A DNA stretch of 37,396 nt. It comes from Candidatus Glassbacteria bacterium. Its GTDB lineage: Bacteria > Gemmatimonadota > Glassbacteria > GWA2-58-10. The stretch is taken from NCBI GenBank assembly GCA_019456185.1, contig VRUH01000016.1:33134-70529 (forward strand), in the 5' to 3' direction. The position numbers and the translations under genes were made by a program. Shown here piece by piece: positions 24,388-33,633 of the stretch (position 1 is the stretch's first letter; every line of letters starts with the position of its first letter). The notes beneath the pieces were generated by a model, which was given only the letters and a program-made list of their open reading frames with translations, made no database searches and was not told the DNA's origin.

Positions 24388-24415
24388 AAAAAAAGCGGGC
24401 CGTTATCCAGCCCGC
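24388..24415 (-). terminator. Intrinsic terminator for the DUF2264 gene
   Basis: On the minus strand GCGGGC, a 9-nt loop and GCCCGC are followed by a run of seven T, 34 bp past the stop of the DUF2264 gene. The rest of the 254-bp gap up to the peptidase gene holds no gene I can see. Confidence 0.85.
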
Positions 24416-24448
24416 CCGCGGCAAATTATTGCGGAATCTTTTTCTGGC

Positions 24449-26461
24449 CTAAAAAATCTCGATCAGGTTCTGCACATCCTCGAACCGCACCCACAGCCCC
24501 TCCTCCAGCCGGTCTTTGAATACCTCGAACTCCGGAAGATCGATCCGTTCGCCCTTCGCCCCGTCGGCGTAGAATATCACCAGCGTCCGCGGCGGCACCG
24601 GCTCGCTGCTGGTCCACTGGGGCCACGCGCCGCTGCCGCCCAACAGGTGGCTGTGGTTCCAGCCCTCGCGCGGCAGGACGTGGACCGTCTCCAGCCGGCC
24701 CTCCGGGGCTTCGAGCACGCGTATCACGCTCTCGAACTCGCCGCCGCTCAAGCGCAGGCTGAGGTCGTTGGGATTGAGGATTTCAGCGGGCCGGCTGCCG
24801 TGCGGCACGGAGATCCCGTAGCCGCCCATCCGCATGTACAGAGGATTGGGATAGGTGTGGTACACGCAATGCGCCTCGCCCTTTTTGCCGATCAGGGTCT
24901 GGGTCACCACCCGGGCAGATCCGTCCCGGCCCAGATCGGCCATCCAGTAGTCGGCGTTGTGCCGCTCGCTGATAAACAGCGCCGATGGCTGCGTGCGGTA
25001 GACCCACGTTTTCCCGTCCAGGCTGACCCCGCTGCGCCCGGCCGACAGGTCCGGGCCTTCCTCGCCCAACGCCGCCCAGCCCAGCACCGAGGAATAAGCG
25101 TGCTGGAAATACTTGATCCCGGTCTGCCAGCCGGGTGTATTGTGGCGCGGGCTGCCGATCGGGTACAGCCTGCTTTCGCCGCGCACGGCGTCGGTGCGGA
25201 ACACCATCTGGCTGCCGGAGACCACGTGGACGCCGCTGGTGTTGTCGGCCGGCATCGGTTTCTCGCGCGAGGTCCAGAACGGGTGATCGGCGCTCAGCAG
25301 CAGCGGGCTGAACCCCACGCTGACCCAGTAGGGCGCGCCGCGGTGGATATAGTCCTCGGCGATAATCGCGTTGGGGCCGAGCCAGCCGGGTTGGACCAGG
25401 CCGTTGGGACTGAGCAAGCCGCCCTCCCAGAAGTATTTCAGTGTCCCGGATGCAATCCGCCGCTCCAGTCCCGGATCGAGTGTGGCCAGCCCCGCCGCCT
25501 CAGCGTAGCCCACCGGGCACACCGAGGCCACCCGGTAGGTCAGCGAGCGGCCGAACGGGACCGGGGAGCCGTCGGAGCCGAAAAACCAGGGGAAATGCTC
25601 CATGAATCTGGCGGTGGTTTCCCGGATTCCCCGGCCGAATTTCTCCTGCCACTTGCCGGTGTAGCGGTAGTGGTAGAGATTGAACATCTGGAAACCCCAG
25701 AAGTTGTAATAATCCCAGGCCCGGTTGCCCCCGTCGATAAAGAAGCCGTCCCCCGAGTGCCAGCTCTGCAGCCGCGCCATCTTCTCGGTGATATAGTCAT
25801 AGTCATAGTCGAACCCGTAGCGCTCGAGTACCGGAACCGGCCCGGTGTTGAAATACCAGCAGTTGCATTCGTAGCCCACCCCGTGGACAAGCTCGCGGAA
25901 CCAGGCCGCCAGGCGGCGTTTCTGCGTATCGGTCAGCGGGTCCCAGAAATAGCGGGGGCAGTACATGATCGCCTGGGCCAGTTGGTTGCCGAACGCCCCG
26001 TAAGGCCCGGTCGGCCCCCAGTAGGCCGAGTCGTCGGGATTGGTCCCGCGGATCATGCCGATCAGGTAAGGCCCGTTGACCGTCCCCTGCCAGCCAGGAA
26101 CCCGGTTGCCGCCGGTGGCAGCGCAATAGAACGACGCCAGGATCATCGTGCGGCCGAACGCGTTGCGGCTTTCGCCCTCGAAACTGCCGGTGTACTGGAA
26201 ATGCCCGCTCTCGGCGTCCTCGCCGCGGAAATCCGGCATCCCTGTTTCGCGGTCGAAATAGGGCAGGAAGCCGGCCACGATCCGCCCGGCGATCTCGAGC
26301 CAGTGATCGCGCGTGTAGCCGGTAAACGGGGAGAGTGTGCTGTCGGCCTGGGCTTTAAGGTCAAGTGGCGATTGGCTGCCCGCGGCACCTGAGGATACGG
26401 GCAGGCTGAGAGCAACCAGCGTAATGAATGCGATCAGGGTGCGAGCTGCGGCTTGAGTCAC
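24449..26461 (-). CDS. Exported DUF2264-family protein, probable glycan-processing enzyme
   Basis: The protein has 670 aa from a GTG start with CGGAG 8 bp upstream; the signal peptide ends near VSSGAAG. Residues ~45-400 form an all-helical repeat typical of (alpha/alpha)6 toroids: DHWLEIAGRIVAGFLPYFDR, GRTMILASFYCAATGG, YWGPTGPYGAFGNQLAQAIM, WYFNTGPVPVLERYG, DGFFIDGGNRAWDYYNFWGF. The remaining ~270 residues are beta-rich, like the C-terminal sandwich of many polysaccharide lyases and hydrolases. DUF2264 proteins are common in polysaccharide utilisation loci and are usually inferred to act on uronic-acid-containing glycans; I cannot name the catalytic residues here. It follows the AI-2E-type gene on the same strand after 84 bp. 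Confidence 0.85.
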   Translation of the reverse strand: MTQAAARTLIAFITLVALSLPVSSGAAGSQSPLDLKAQADSTLSPFTGYTRDHWLEIAGRIVAGFLPYFDRETGMPDFRGEDAESGHFQYTGSFEGESRNAFGRTMILASFYCAATGGNRVPGWQGTVNGPYLIGMIRGTNPDDSAYWGPTGPYGAFGNQLAQAIMYCPRYFWDPLTDTQKRRLAAWFRELVHGVGYECNCWYFNTGPVPVLERYGFDYDYDYITEKMARLQSWHSGDGFFIDGGNRAWDYYNFWGFQMFNLYHYRYTGKWQEKFGRGIRETTARFMEHFPWFFGSDGSPVPFGRSLTYRVASVCPVGYAEAAGLATLDPGLERRIASGTLKYFWEGGLLSPNGLVQPGWLGPNAIIAEDYIHRGAPYWVSVGFSPLLLSADHPFWTSREKPMPADNTSGVHVVSGSQMVFRTDAVRGESRLYPIGSPRHNTPGWQTGIKYFQHAYSSVLGWAALGEEGPDLSAGRSGVSLDGKTWVYRTQPSALFISERHNADYWMADLGRDGSARVVTQTLIGKKGEAHCVYHTYPNPLYMRMGGYGISVPHGSRPAEILNPNDLSLRLSGGEFESVIRVLEAPEGRLETVHVLPREGWNHSHLLGGSGAWPQWTSSEPVPPRTLVIFYADGAKGERIDLPEFEVFKDRLEEGLWVRFEDVQNLIEIF

Positions 26462-26545
26462 TTTTGCGCTCCGGGATACGGTTGACGATAAGCCGGGGCA
26501 GCGATGGCTAGCGGAAATTGCGGTGCAAAGCGCCGCCGGGCGGTG

Positions 26546-27670
26546 TCAGTGGCGCAGGTGGCGGATACTCTCGGACACCTCGAATATCATGGTCTGGATG
26601 ATACTTGCCAGCGGGATCGAGATGATCATGCCGATAATCCCGAGCATCTTGGCGCCCAGGATTACGGCCAGCAGCACGATCAGCGGGTGGACGTTCACCG
26701 AGCGGCCCAGCAGCACCGGAATCAGGTAGACATTATCCACAAGCTGGGCGAATGCCAGCACGCACACGATAGCCAGCACCGGCGCCCAGCTCGAGGCGTA
26801 CTCAGCAGTGTCCGCGTACTCGGGAAACTGCGGCAGCAGGACATACTGGACAATCGCCACCAGCAGGACCGGTATCGCGCCGATTGCGGGACCGAGGTAG
26901 GGGATGATGTTGAACAGGCCGACCGTAATCGCCAGGAAAACCATGTAGTAAATCGGCTGGAACACCATCCCGACGACGATAAAGCCGGTCAGGACGCAGC
27001 TGCCGACAACCAGCGATTCGATCAGCTTGGCGCGGATGAAGCCGCCGACTATCTGGTTGATCTTCTGGTGGATGTTCAGGCTCATCTCGAAATAGCGGTT
27101 GGGCAGGAACCCGATCACAGCCCGCTTGATCCGGTACCCGTCGAGCAGAAAGAAAAACAGCGCCAGCGGGACAATCACCATCCAGGTGAGCACGGTCCCG
27201 AACGTGGCCCCCGTGAACAGCAGGGCCTGGCGCACTTTCGACTGGCCCATGGCCAGGATCCGCTCGCCGAAATCGAACCTGCCCAGCCCGAACTTGCCCT
27301 CCAGCTCGCCGACCCTCCGGTTGATCTCGTCGTTGATCATGCTGCTGTAGAAGTCAATCTGGCTGGCGAAATCCTCGTATTCTCCCAGCACCAGATTACT
27401 GAGCAGCATCCCGGTCAGGACCATGGTGACAAGCAGCGCAAGCAGGACAATCAGGATCGACTTGGAACGGGACACGCCGCGTCGTTCGATAAAATCGACA
27501 GCCGGGGAGAGGATGAAGACGAAAATCAGGGCCAGCAGGAACGATGAAAGCAGGCCGGGGACCCAGAGCAGCACGGTAATCAACAGCAGCGAGCACAGCC
27601 CCAGTATGCTGAGCTTGAATGCGGGTTTGAATATCAGCGGATGGGAATCTTTGCTGTCCGAAATTATCAT
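26546..27670 (-). CDS. AI-2E (PerM/TqsA-type) family membrane permease
   Basis: The protein has 374 aa. About eight membrane segments lie in the family's order: two near the N-terminus (LSILGLCSLLLITVLLWVPG, SFLLALIFVFILSPAVDFIE), a soluble segment ~105-160, then a C-terminal cluster with the family core GLFNIIPYLGPAIGAIPVLL and LLGRSVNVHPLIVLLAVILG. Members are linked to autoinducer-2 export, sodium/proton antiport or unknown solutes, so no substrate is claimed. The ATG lies 2 bp past the stop of the cyclic-nucleotide-binding gene, so the two are translationally coupled and the permease may be controlled together with, or by, that protein. Confidence 0.93.
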   Translation of the reverse strand: MIISDSKDSHPLIFKPAFKLSILGLCSLLLITVLLWVPGLLSSFLLALIFVFILSPAVDFIERRGVSRSKSILIVLLALLVTMVLTGMLLSNLVLGEYEDFASQIDFYSSMINDEINRRVGELEGKFGLGRFDFGERILAMGQSKVRQALLFTGATFGTVLTWMVIVPLALFFFLLDGYRIKRAVIGFLPNRYFEMSLNIHQKINQIVGGFIRAKLIESLVVGSCVLTGFIVVGMVFQPIYYMVFLAITVGLFNIIPYLGPAIGAIPVLLVAIVQYVLLPQFPEYADTAEYASSWAPVLAIVCVLAFAQLVDNVYLIPVLLGRSVNVHPLIVLLAVILGAKMLGIIGMIISIPLASIIQTMIFEVSESIRHLRH

Positions 27671-27672
27671 CC

Positions 27673-28239
27673 TCAGGCCTGTTCATCATCTGATACGCTG
27701 GAGCGGGCTTCAAGCTGCTGCTGGAGTTCCAGCAGATTTTCGTTGCAGTCGTTAAGCCGCTGGTCGGTTATCCGCAGCCGTCTGACCAGGATTTGCATCA
27801 TGTTCTGCTGCAGTTTCACGCCCAGCCTGGGGCTGCGGCTGATAATCGAGATCAGTTCGCTGCGGAAGAAGCCGATCAACCGCGTGGGGGTGACAGCTAC
27901 CGCGGTGGCCGAGCGCGGATGGTCGTCGATCAGGGCCAGATCGCCGAAAAAATCGCCGTTCTCCAGCATGGCGATCTCATGGTCCTCGTCGGTATTGGGT
28001 CCCAGGCAGATCCTGATCTTGCCGCTGTCGATCACGTACATCCCCGCGCCCGGTTCCCCCTCGACAAAGATCACTTCCCCCTCGTGGTAGTTGCGAAGGT
28101 AAACGATTTTTTCCACCTGGCGCATTTCAGTTTTGGAAAGGCTGGTAAATACCGGGATACGCCTCAACACGGCGGCCACTGAACGCTCGTTGGTCTCTTC
28201 ATTGAAAACGTTTCCCCAAAGGGCGCTGATCCTGCTCAA
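27673..28239 (-). CDS. Stand-alone cyclic-nucleotide-binding domain protein
   Basis: The protein has 188 aa from a TTG start with GGGAGGA 6 bp upstream. Residues ~30-150 form one cNMP-binding sandwich: IPVFTSLSKTEMRQVEKIVY, then EGEVIFVEGEPGAGMYVIDS, then the phosphate-binding cassette region FFGDLALIDDHPRSATAVA, where Arg contacts the cyclic phosphate. The C-terminal ~40 residues are helical and probably coiled (ITDQRLNDCNENLLELQQQL). There is no helix-turn-helix, so it is not a CRP-type transcription factor; regulation by protein contact is more likely. It overlaps no gene but is tightly coupled to the AI-2E-type permease. Confidence 0.9.
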   Translation of the reverse strand: MSRISALWGNVFNEETNERSVAAVLRRIPVFTSLSKTEMRQVEKIVYLRNYHEGEVIFVEGEPGAGMYVIDSGKIRICLGPNTDEDHEIAMLENGDFFGDLALIDDHPRSATAVAVTPTRLIGFFRSELISIISRSPRLGVKLQQNMMQILVRRLRITDQRLNDCNENLLELQQQLEARSSVSDDEQA

Positions 28240-28376
28240 AGCAGTCCTCCCTGTTCGGTTTCACGGCGAGGGCCAGGCTTTTCCGGCCTGTGAGGTGGTT
28301 TTTCAATATATTCCAGATCGGCGGGGGGCGCAATAAATTCCCGCGACAGCGTTGCGGCAGCCAAGAGGCAAAACCC

Positions 28377-28406
28377 TTGACATCGGACTTGCAGGGGAAA
28401 TATTTG
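28377..28406 (+). promoter_or_regulatory. Candidate promoter for the double-MBL lipoprotein
   Basis: A perfect -35 box (TTGACA, 28377-28382) is followed after 18 bp by TATTTG, about 72 bp before the ATG of the lipoprotein gene. The -10 box is weak, so the call is moderate. Confidence 0.4.
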
Positions 28407-28477
28407 GACAGGCGGGCCCCAGCCGCCCGGAGGAGATGGAATCCACAGCCGACGGAACTCATAATCAGGAGAGCCCC

Positions 28478-30400
28478 ATGATCAGATCAACTTTTTTCCT
28501 GGCCCTGTCGATCTGCATGATTTCTGCCGGGTGCAATCCCGGTCCCGGCGGACAGACCGGCATCCAGGGACCGCCGGCGGTTCGGCAGGCCGAGGATTTT
28601 CCCTATGAGCCCGAGCTCAGCCACACCAGGGATTTCGTGCCCACAGGGGCGCTGGAGCGGATTTCGGAGAATCTCTACCGCTACCGCGACTGCGCCAATG
28701 TATATATCGTCAAGAGCGGCGCGGCGGCCCTGCTGGTCGATTTCGGGACCGGCGACGTGCTCGGCCGGTTGGCCGGGATCGGCGTGGAAACGGTGGAGGA
28801 GGTCCTGCTGACCCACCATCACCGCGACCAGGCCCAGGGGCTGGTGGATATCGGCGGCTACGAGTTCAAGGTGACTATCCCGGAGGCAGAGGCGGTTTTT
28901 TTCGAGGATGTCGAGAATTTCTGGGACAACGTCAAGCTGCACATCAACTACGACTGCCGCTCGCACTGGAACACTCTCCGCCGCAGTATCCGCGTTGACC
29001 GGAAAGTGGCCGGCGGCGACAGTTTCGAGTGGCGGGGAATCACATTCAAGGTGGTCGATACCCGCGGCAGCTCTCATGGAGCGGTGACTTACGCGGCTGT
29101 GATCGACGGGCGCACGGTGGCGTTCAGCGGCGATCTGATCAGCGGCAGTGGCAAGGTGACCAACTGGTTCGATCTGCACTGGAGTTATTACGGGTTCACC
29201 CAGGGGATCAACGCCAGCGACTCGTCGTTTGCCCGCGTACTGGCCCACCGGCCGGAAGTCCTGCTGCCGTCCCACGGCGATGAGATAACCGATCCCGCGG
29301 GCGCGATGGCCGCCAACCGGGAAATCCACGCGGAACTCCGCGAGATGTTGATCCCCAACGAACTGCACCGCGTCAAGCACGAGGTGCGCGAGATCACGCC
29401 CCACCTGGCGTATATCGGGATGAACACCTACGGGCTGGTCAGCGAAAGCGGCAAGGCACTGCTCTGGGACTACGGGTATGTGGAGCGCAGGATGGTCAAC
29501 GAGTTCAAGCGGCGATTCAACGTGGACAAAATCGACGTGGTCACGTTCAGCCACTACCACGACGACCATAATATCCGGGCTTACGAACTCGGGCACGAAG
29601 ACGGCACGGAGATCTGGATCTACGAGAACATGGTGGAGGTCCACGAGCACCCGAAGCGTTTCAAGCTGCCCTGCCTGATCCCGTTCCCGATCGAGGCCGA
29701 CCGGGTGGTCCATGACCGCGAACGGATTCAGTGGGAAGAATACACCCTCGAATTTTTCCACATGCCGGGCCAGACCGAGTACCACACGGGCCTGGTGGTG
29801 GAGGTGGACGGGCAGCGGGTGATGTTTACCGGGGACAACACCTGGAACAAGGTGTGGCCGGACAAGGTGCGTAACGGTCCCTTGGTCCCGCACAACGTGT
29901 ATTTCCTCGACGGGGGTTTTATCAAGTGCGCCAGTCTGATGCTCGAGTACGCGCCGGACATGGTCTGCCCGGCCCATACCGAGGAGTACTACCCGACCCG
30001 CGAGGACCTGGAGGGCTTCCTGGGCTGGGCCAGACGCGTGCGCGAGGTGATGAGTGCATATATCGACCAGCCGGACCCCAATTTCGGGATGGACTACAAC
30101 TGGTGCCGGTTCTACCCGTACCGCTCCGAGCCGCAGGCCGGGATGGAGTTCAGGGTGGAGGTGATGATGCGCAACCACCTGTTCGTCGAGGCGGAAGTTA
30201 AAGTTGAGTTGAAAACGCCCGCGGACCTTGATTGCGCCCACCCGGTCCGCACGCTGACTATCGGGGCCAAGCAGCAGGTGGCCGTGCCATTCTTGCTCAA
30301 AGCGCAGCCGGGCGCAAGCGGCCGCCGCGTGCTGAGTGCCGATATCACGATCAACGGCCGCCGGATCGGCGAGTACGCCGAGGGGCTGGTGGATTTGTAG
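28478..30400 (+). CDS. Lipoprotein with two tandem metallo-beta-lactamase-fold domains
   Basis: The protein has 640 aa from the ATG at 28478 (AGGAGAG 5 bp upstream), which gives a signal peptide and lipobox ending at Cys19 (MISAGC). Domain one (~50-300) has the metal motif as THHHRDQ: His113, His115, Asp117, but Gln118 replaces the last His of HxHxDH. Domain two (~310-560) has the full motif SHYHDDH (His359, His361, Asp363, His364), plus FHMPGQTEYHTG, FTGDNTWNKV and CPAHTEEYY. A beta-rich tail of ~80 residues follows. The family hydrolyses esters, amides, phosphates or sulfates; the substrate is unknown. Domain two is the likelier enzyme and domain one may be regulatory or monometallic. The heparinase-type lipoprotein gene follows after 252 bp; that gap holds no gene I can support. 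Confidence 0.87.
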   Translation: MIRSTFFLALSICMISAGCNPGPGGQTGIQGPPAVRQAEDFPYEPELSHTRDFVPTGALERISENLYRYRDCANVYIVKSGAAALLVDFGTGDVLGRLAGIGVETVEEVLLTHHHRDQAQGLVDIGGYEFKVTIPEAEAVFFEDVENFWDNVKLHINYDCRSHWNTLRRSIRVDRKVAGGDSFEWRGITFKVVDTRGSSHGAVTYAAVIDGRTVAFSGDLISGSGKVTNWFDLHWSYYGFTQGINASDSSFARVLAHRPEVLLPSHGDEITDPAGAMAANREIHAELREMLIPNELHRVKHEVREITPHLAYIGMNTYGLVSESGKALLWDYGYVERRMVNEFKRRFNVDKIDVVTFSHYHDDHNIRAYELGHEDGTEIWIYENMVEVHEHPKRFKLPCLIPFPIEADRVVHDRERIQWEEYTLEFFHMPGQTEYHTGLVVEVDGQRVMFTGDNTWNKVWPDKVRNGPLVPHNVYFLDGGFIKCASLMLEYAPDMVCPAHTEEYYPTREDLEGFLGWARRVREVMSAYIDQPDPNFGMDYNWCRFYPYRSEPQAGMEFRVEVMMRNHLFVEAEVKVELKTPADLDCAHPVRTLTIGAKQQVAVPFLLKAQPGASGRRVLSADITINGRRIGEYAEGLVDL

Positions 30401-30652
30401 TCCGGATTGACAAGTTTTGTGCGGTTAGCTGAAGAAATGTTGCATTGCTAAGGGTATGTGAGTTTTGGTTTAACACACTCCGTCCCGGCATACCGTGGAC
30501 ACCCCTTTCAAGAAAGGAATTTTGCTCGGTTACAGTGGAGGATGAGCAGGATTATTGATCCCCTGATAAGCGGGGAAACAGGGGTGTGTATTGATTACCT
30601 GAGAATTTTCAGCTTAAATACAAATCGAATTCAGAGTAAGTGAGGCAGGTTG

Positions 30653-33373
30653 ATGAAACCGTGGCGCTATGTGTTTGCTGCACTTGTGATCGTCGCTTGT
30701 ACCTCACAAAGTGGCAGGGAACAGGTTGTCGATTTGTCCGGGCTGCCGCCAGCAGTGCAAAGCGTCCTCGGCCCGGCTGCAGCTGATCTCGCCAGCCCCG
30801 AGGGCCGCACTGTTCCGCACCTGTTCGCCCCGGACTCGCTGGACCTGCCCACAGTCGCCCGCCGGACATTTGCCCTCATCGATCACGGAATATCCCACGG
30901 GAAGCTGGACACCGCCCGCACCCGCCTGCTGGATGAATACGCGGACTACATGCTGGCTTTCCAGTACGAGGAAGAGCAGGATTTCAGCCTGGCCGGAGCC
31001 GCCCTGGCGCTGGTTGGAATGCTGCACAGTACGCCGGACAGCCTGGACCCGCGCTACGGTTACGGCCTGGCGCGGATGTATTACCCGTTGAGCCGGGGCT
31101 GGGAGAATGTTTCCGGTGCGGACAGCGCGGCAGTGTTGTATGTGGCACGGACAGCAATGGAAAAGAACCTGCCGCTGATCCCGGAGGTATTGGACTATGC
31201 CCGGGCGTCCGGGGGGGATCTCGACCGGAGAGCAAAAACATTCCATCTCGGCGACAGCCGCGAGGAGTTTATCGAGTCTCTCGAACTTCCCGGCCAGTGG
31301 GGAGGGAGGCTGAAGCGAGCGCTGGGTGATCGTGAACGGGAGCAGGCGGAAAAGGTTATCGCAAGGTACTATGCTGAAAAACTGGCGCCGTTCGCACCCG
31401 AGCGGGTAGGGCTGGGAGATGGTCAGCTTGCCGAGGCCGACGACCTGCTGGAGAATGTCTTCATCCTGCGGGCCCACATGGTCCGTCGCCACGATTTCGG
31501 CGACGAGGTGGACTGGACCACGGTGCTCGACGGGGATATCGAGTCCAACGTCTCGATCAACAACCATCCTCATCTATTACTGTTAGCTCGTGCCTGGAAG
31601 GCGACGAGCGAGAAGAAATATCGCGACAAGCTGATCGAGCTGCTGGAATCGTGGATGGAGCAGTCGCCCCGGCCGGATATCGGGCAGGGACGCTTGCAGT
31701 GGCGCACCCTGGAGGCCGGTGCGCGGCCCTCAGTCCGCTGGCCGCAGATCATGGCGCTCGCCGCCTCCGACAGCATGTTTGTCGACAGGATGTTTTTTCC
31801 GCTGGCCTATTTCCTCTACCTTCACGCCGACTACCTGATGGTGCACAACATGCGGCACCTCTCGAACTGGGGCCAGGTGGAGAGCGCGGGCCTGTTGAGC
31901 GGTGCAATGATAGTCTCCGAGCACCCGGATGCCCCTCTTTACCGTCGCACGGCCCTGCGGCGGTTCGACTATCTCAACCGCGAGATGTATTTCCCTGATG
32001 GACTCCACACCGAGAACTCGTTCTACTACCACGCGTTTCCCCTCCGGACCCAGGCCGAGGTGTACAAGCTGGCCCTGAGCATGGGCGTGGCGCTGGACAG
32101 CAGCTGGACCGGCGTGATCGAGCGGGGGATCGAGGCGCTGGTGCTGGGTACGCTGCCCGACGGATCGAAGCCGATGGTCAGCGACACGGGTCCGGCCAAG
32201 AGCTATATCGGAGCGATGCAGAAAACAGGGCGCGAGCTTTTCCCCGGCAACCAGTTGTTTCAGTACCCGGTCGGAATCCCCGAGTATCCCGACGCCGGCG
32301 CGGAGCAAAAATCCCACTGGTTCCGCTGGGCGGGCTACGGAGTAATGCGCGAGGCGTGGCCGCCCTACGCCCAGTACATGCTGTTCGACATGGGTTACTA
32401 CGGGACAAACCATCAGCACGAGGACAAGCTGAACCTGATTGTCTACGCCGAGGGCCGGGAGCTGATTCACGACCCGGGAATCTACCGTTACAGCAACGAC
32501 GGGTTCGAGCGTTATTTCCGGGGCAGCCGGGGGCATAACGTGGTGCTGGTCGATGGGCTGGGCCAGCGTCGCGACATGTTTTTCGACAAGGAGCACCCCT
32601 ACGCCGGCGAAAGTTTTCCAGACAGCGACTCGCGCTGGGAGGAGCATGAAAAGTATATCCTGGCCGCCGGCGCGTACCGCGCGGGGTTCGCCCAAAAACT
32701 CCACCCTCTATGGTACGACGGCCCCAGGGATCAGGAGCGCGAGAGCCTGATCGATATCCACCACGAGCGCAAGGTACTGTGGGTGAAAGAGGAATACTGG
32801 GTGGTGCTGGACCGTCTGCTGGGACCGGGAGAGCACCGCCTGGAACAGGTCTGGCATTTCTCACCCGTGATTACCACTCACGACGCCGATGGGGTCGGCC
32901 CGGGAGTGGTGGAACTTATCGGCAACCGGACCGCGGTGGGAGACAACCCCGGAGTGGCGGATATCGCGGTGATGCAGGTGGGGGGCGCTGATATCAGGGC
33001 GCGGAAAGAAAAAGGACAAAAAGACCCCCACGTGGGCTGGACATCGCTTTACGGCGAGAACCCGGCCTGGGACGTGACTTTCGAGGCGAAACGCCCTATG
33101 CCGGCAACGTTTGTCACCGTGCTGTACCCGCTGAGGCATGACGATACCCCGCTGCCGGAAATCCGCACTTACTCCCAGGATGAGAACGGAGCCGCTTTCG
33201 ACCTCGTATTCACCGATCATATCGACCGGCTGGTGATCGCTGCGGGAAAGTCCGTTACTGCAAAATTTCCCGGCGGGCATTTTACGGGCGAGCTGCTTCT
33301 GCTGCGTAAGGAGCGGGGCAGGTCGTTCGAGCCGGTGTTTTATTTGGGGCTGACGGACCTGTTCATGGAGTAG
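30653..33373 (+). CDS. Heparinase II/III-family lipoprotein (probable polysaccharide lyase)
   Basis: The protein has 906 aa. The ATG at 30653 is preferred over the TTG one codon earlier. The lipobox IVAC places the lipidated Cys at residue 16. A long (alpha/alpha) toroid domain spans ~50-530 (SINNHPHLLLLARAWKA, HNMRHLSNWGQVESAGLLSG, GLHTENSFYYHAFPLRTQAE). The heparinase II/III sandwich follows with the signature MGYYGTNHQHEDKLNLIVYA (His587, His589, Asp591), then LIHDPGIYRY and RGSRGHNVVLVDGLGQ. Families such as PL12, PL15, PL17 and PL21 share this layout and cleave uronic-acid polysaccharides by beta-elimination. The protein should sit on the cell envelope. The specific glycan is not deducible. 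Confidence 0.88.
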   Translation: MKPWRYVFAALVIVACTSQSGREQVVDLSGLPPAVQSVLGPAAADLASPEGRTVPHLFAPDSLDLPTVARRTFALIDHGISHGKLDTARTRLLDEYADYMLAFQYEEEQDFSLAGAALALVGMLHSTPDSLDPRYGYGLARMYYPLSRGWENVSGADSAAVLYVARTAMEKNLPLIPEVLDYARASGGDLDRRAKTFHLGDSREEFIESLELPGQWGGRLKRALGDREREQAEKVIARYYAEKLAPFAPERVGLGDGQLAEADDLLENVFILRAHMVRRHDFGDEVDWTTVLDGDIESNVSINNHPHLLLLARAWKATSEKKYRDKLIELLESWMEQSPRPDIGQGRLQWRTLEAGARPSVRWPQIMALAASDSMFVDRMFFPLAYFLYLHADYLMVHNMRHLSNWGQVESAGLLSGAMIVSEHPDAPLYRRTALRRFDYLNREMYFPDGLHTENSFYYHAFPLRTQAEVYKLALSMGVALDSSWTGVIERGIEALVLGTLPDGSKPMVSDTGPAKSYIGAMQKTGRELFPGNQLFQYPVGIPEYPDAGAEQKSHWFRWAGYGVMREAWPPYAQYMLFDMGYYGTNHQHEDKLNLIVYAEGRELIHDPGIYRYSNDGFERYFRGSRGHNVVLVDGLGQRRDMFFDKEHPYAGESFPDSDSRWEEHEKYILAAGAYRAGFAQKLHPLWYDGPRDQERESLIDIHHERKVLWVKEEYWVVLDRLLGPGEHRLEQVWHFSPVITTHDADGVGPGVVELIGNRTAVGDNPGVADIAVMQVGGADIRARKEKGQKDPHVGWTSLYGENPAWDVTFEAKRPMPATFVTVLYPLRHDDTPLPEIRTYSQDENGAAFDLVFTDHIDRLVIAAGKSVTAKFPGGHFTGELLLLRKERGRSFEPVFYLGLTDLFME

Positions 33374-33381
33374 GGGGGAAG

Positions 33382-33425
33382 GCAGAAGTCAGGAGTCAGG
33401 AGACAGAAGACAGGAGTCAGAAGAA
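33382..33425. repeat. Short purine-rich direct repeats
   Basis: Overlapping copies of a CAGGAGTCAG/CAGAAGACAG-type unit occur at about 33382-33425, and the purine-rich tract continues to about 33475. They lie between the heparinase-type gene stop and its terminator; no open frame uses them. Confidence 0.6.
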
Positions 33426-33581
33426 AAGCAAAAGCATCAAGAGAAGAAATAAGGAAAAGAAGCGAAAGACAAAAGCTCAGCGGGGCGGCACGATCATTGC
33501 TTTCCGCCGCTCCCCCCGCCCCGCCTCCAGGCCGACCTTGAGAAATAAATAGAGTTGTTCAACAATTACAACATAAACTAT

Positions 33582-33611
33582 AAAAGCCCCCGCTGAAGCC
33601 GGGGGCTTTTT
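33582..33611. terminator. Bidirectional intrinsic terminator
   Basis: AAAAGCCCCCG (33582-33592) pairs perfectly with CGGGGGCTTTT (33600-33610) around a 7-nt loop. It lies between the convergent heparinase-type gene (+) and oxidoreductase gene (-), with A/T tracts on both sides. Confidence 0.92.
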
Positions 33612-33633
33612 AGTTGCGCATTTCGTCCGGCGC

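Noticed and set aside
30407-30435. TTGACA box after the double-MBL gene as promoter of the heparinase-type gene
   Set aside because: No acceptable -10 box at 16-18 bp; the real promoter in this gap could not be placed.
30458-30643. 61-codon frame upstream of the heparinase-type gene
   Set aside because: No ribosome site, no recognisable product, and it is one of several short chance frames in this gap.
33382-33475. Purine-rich repeats as a CRISPR array
   Set aside because: Units are about 10 bases, overlapping, without regular spacers, and no cas gene is present.
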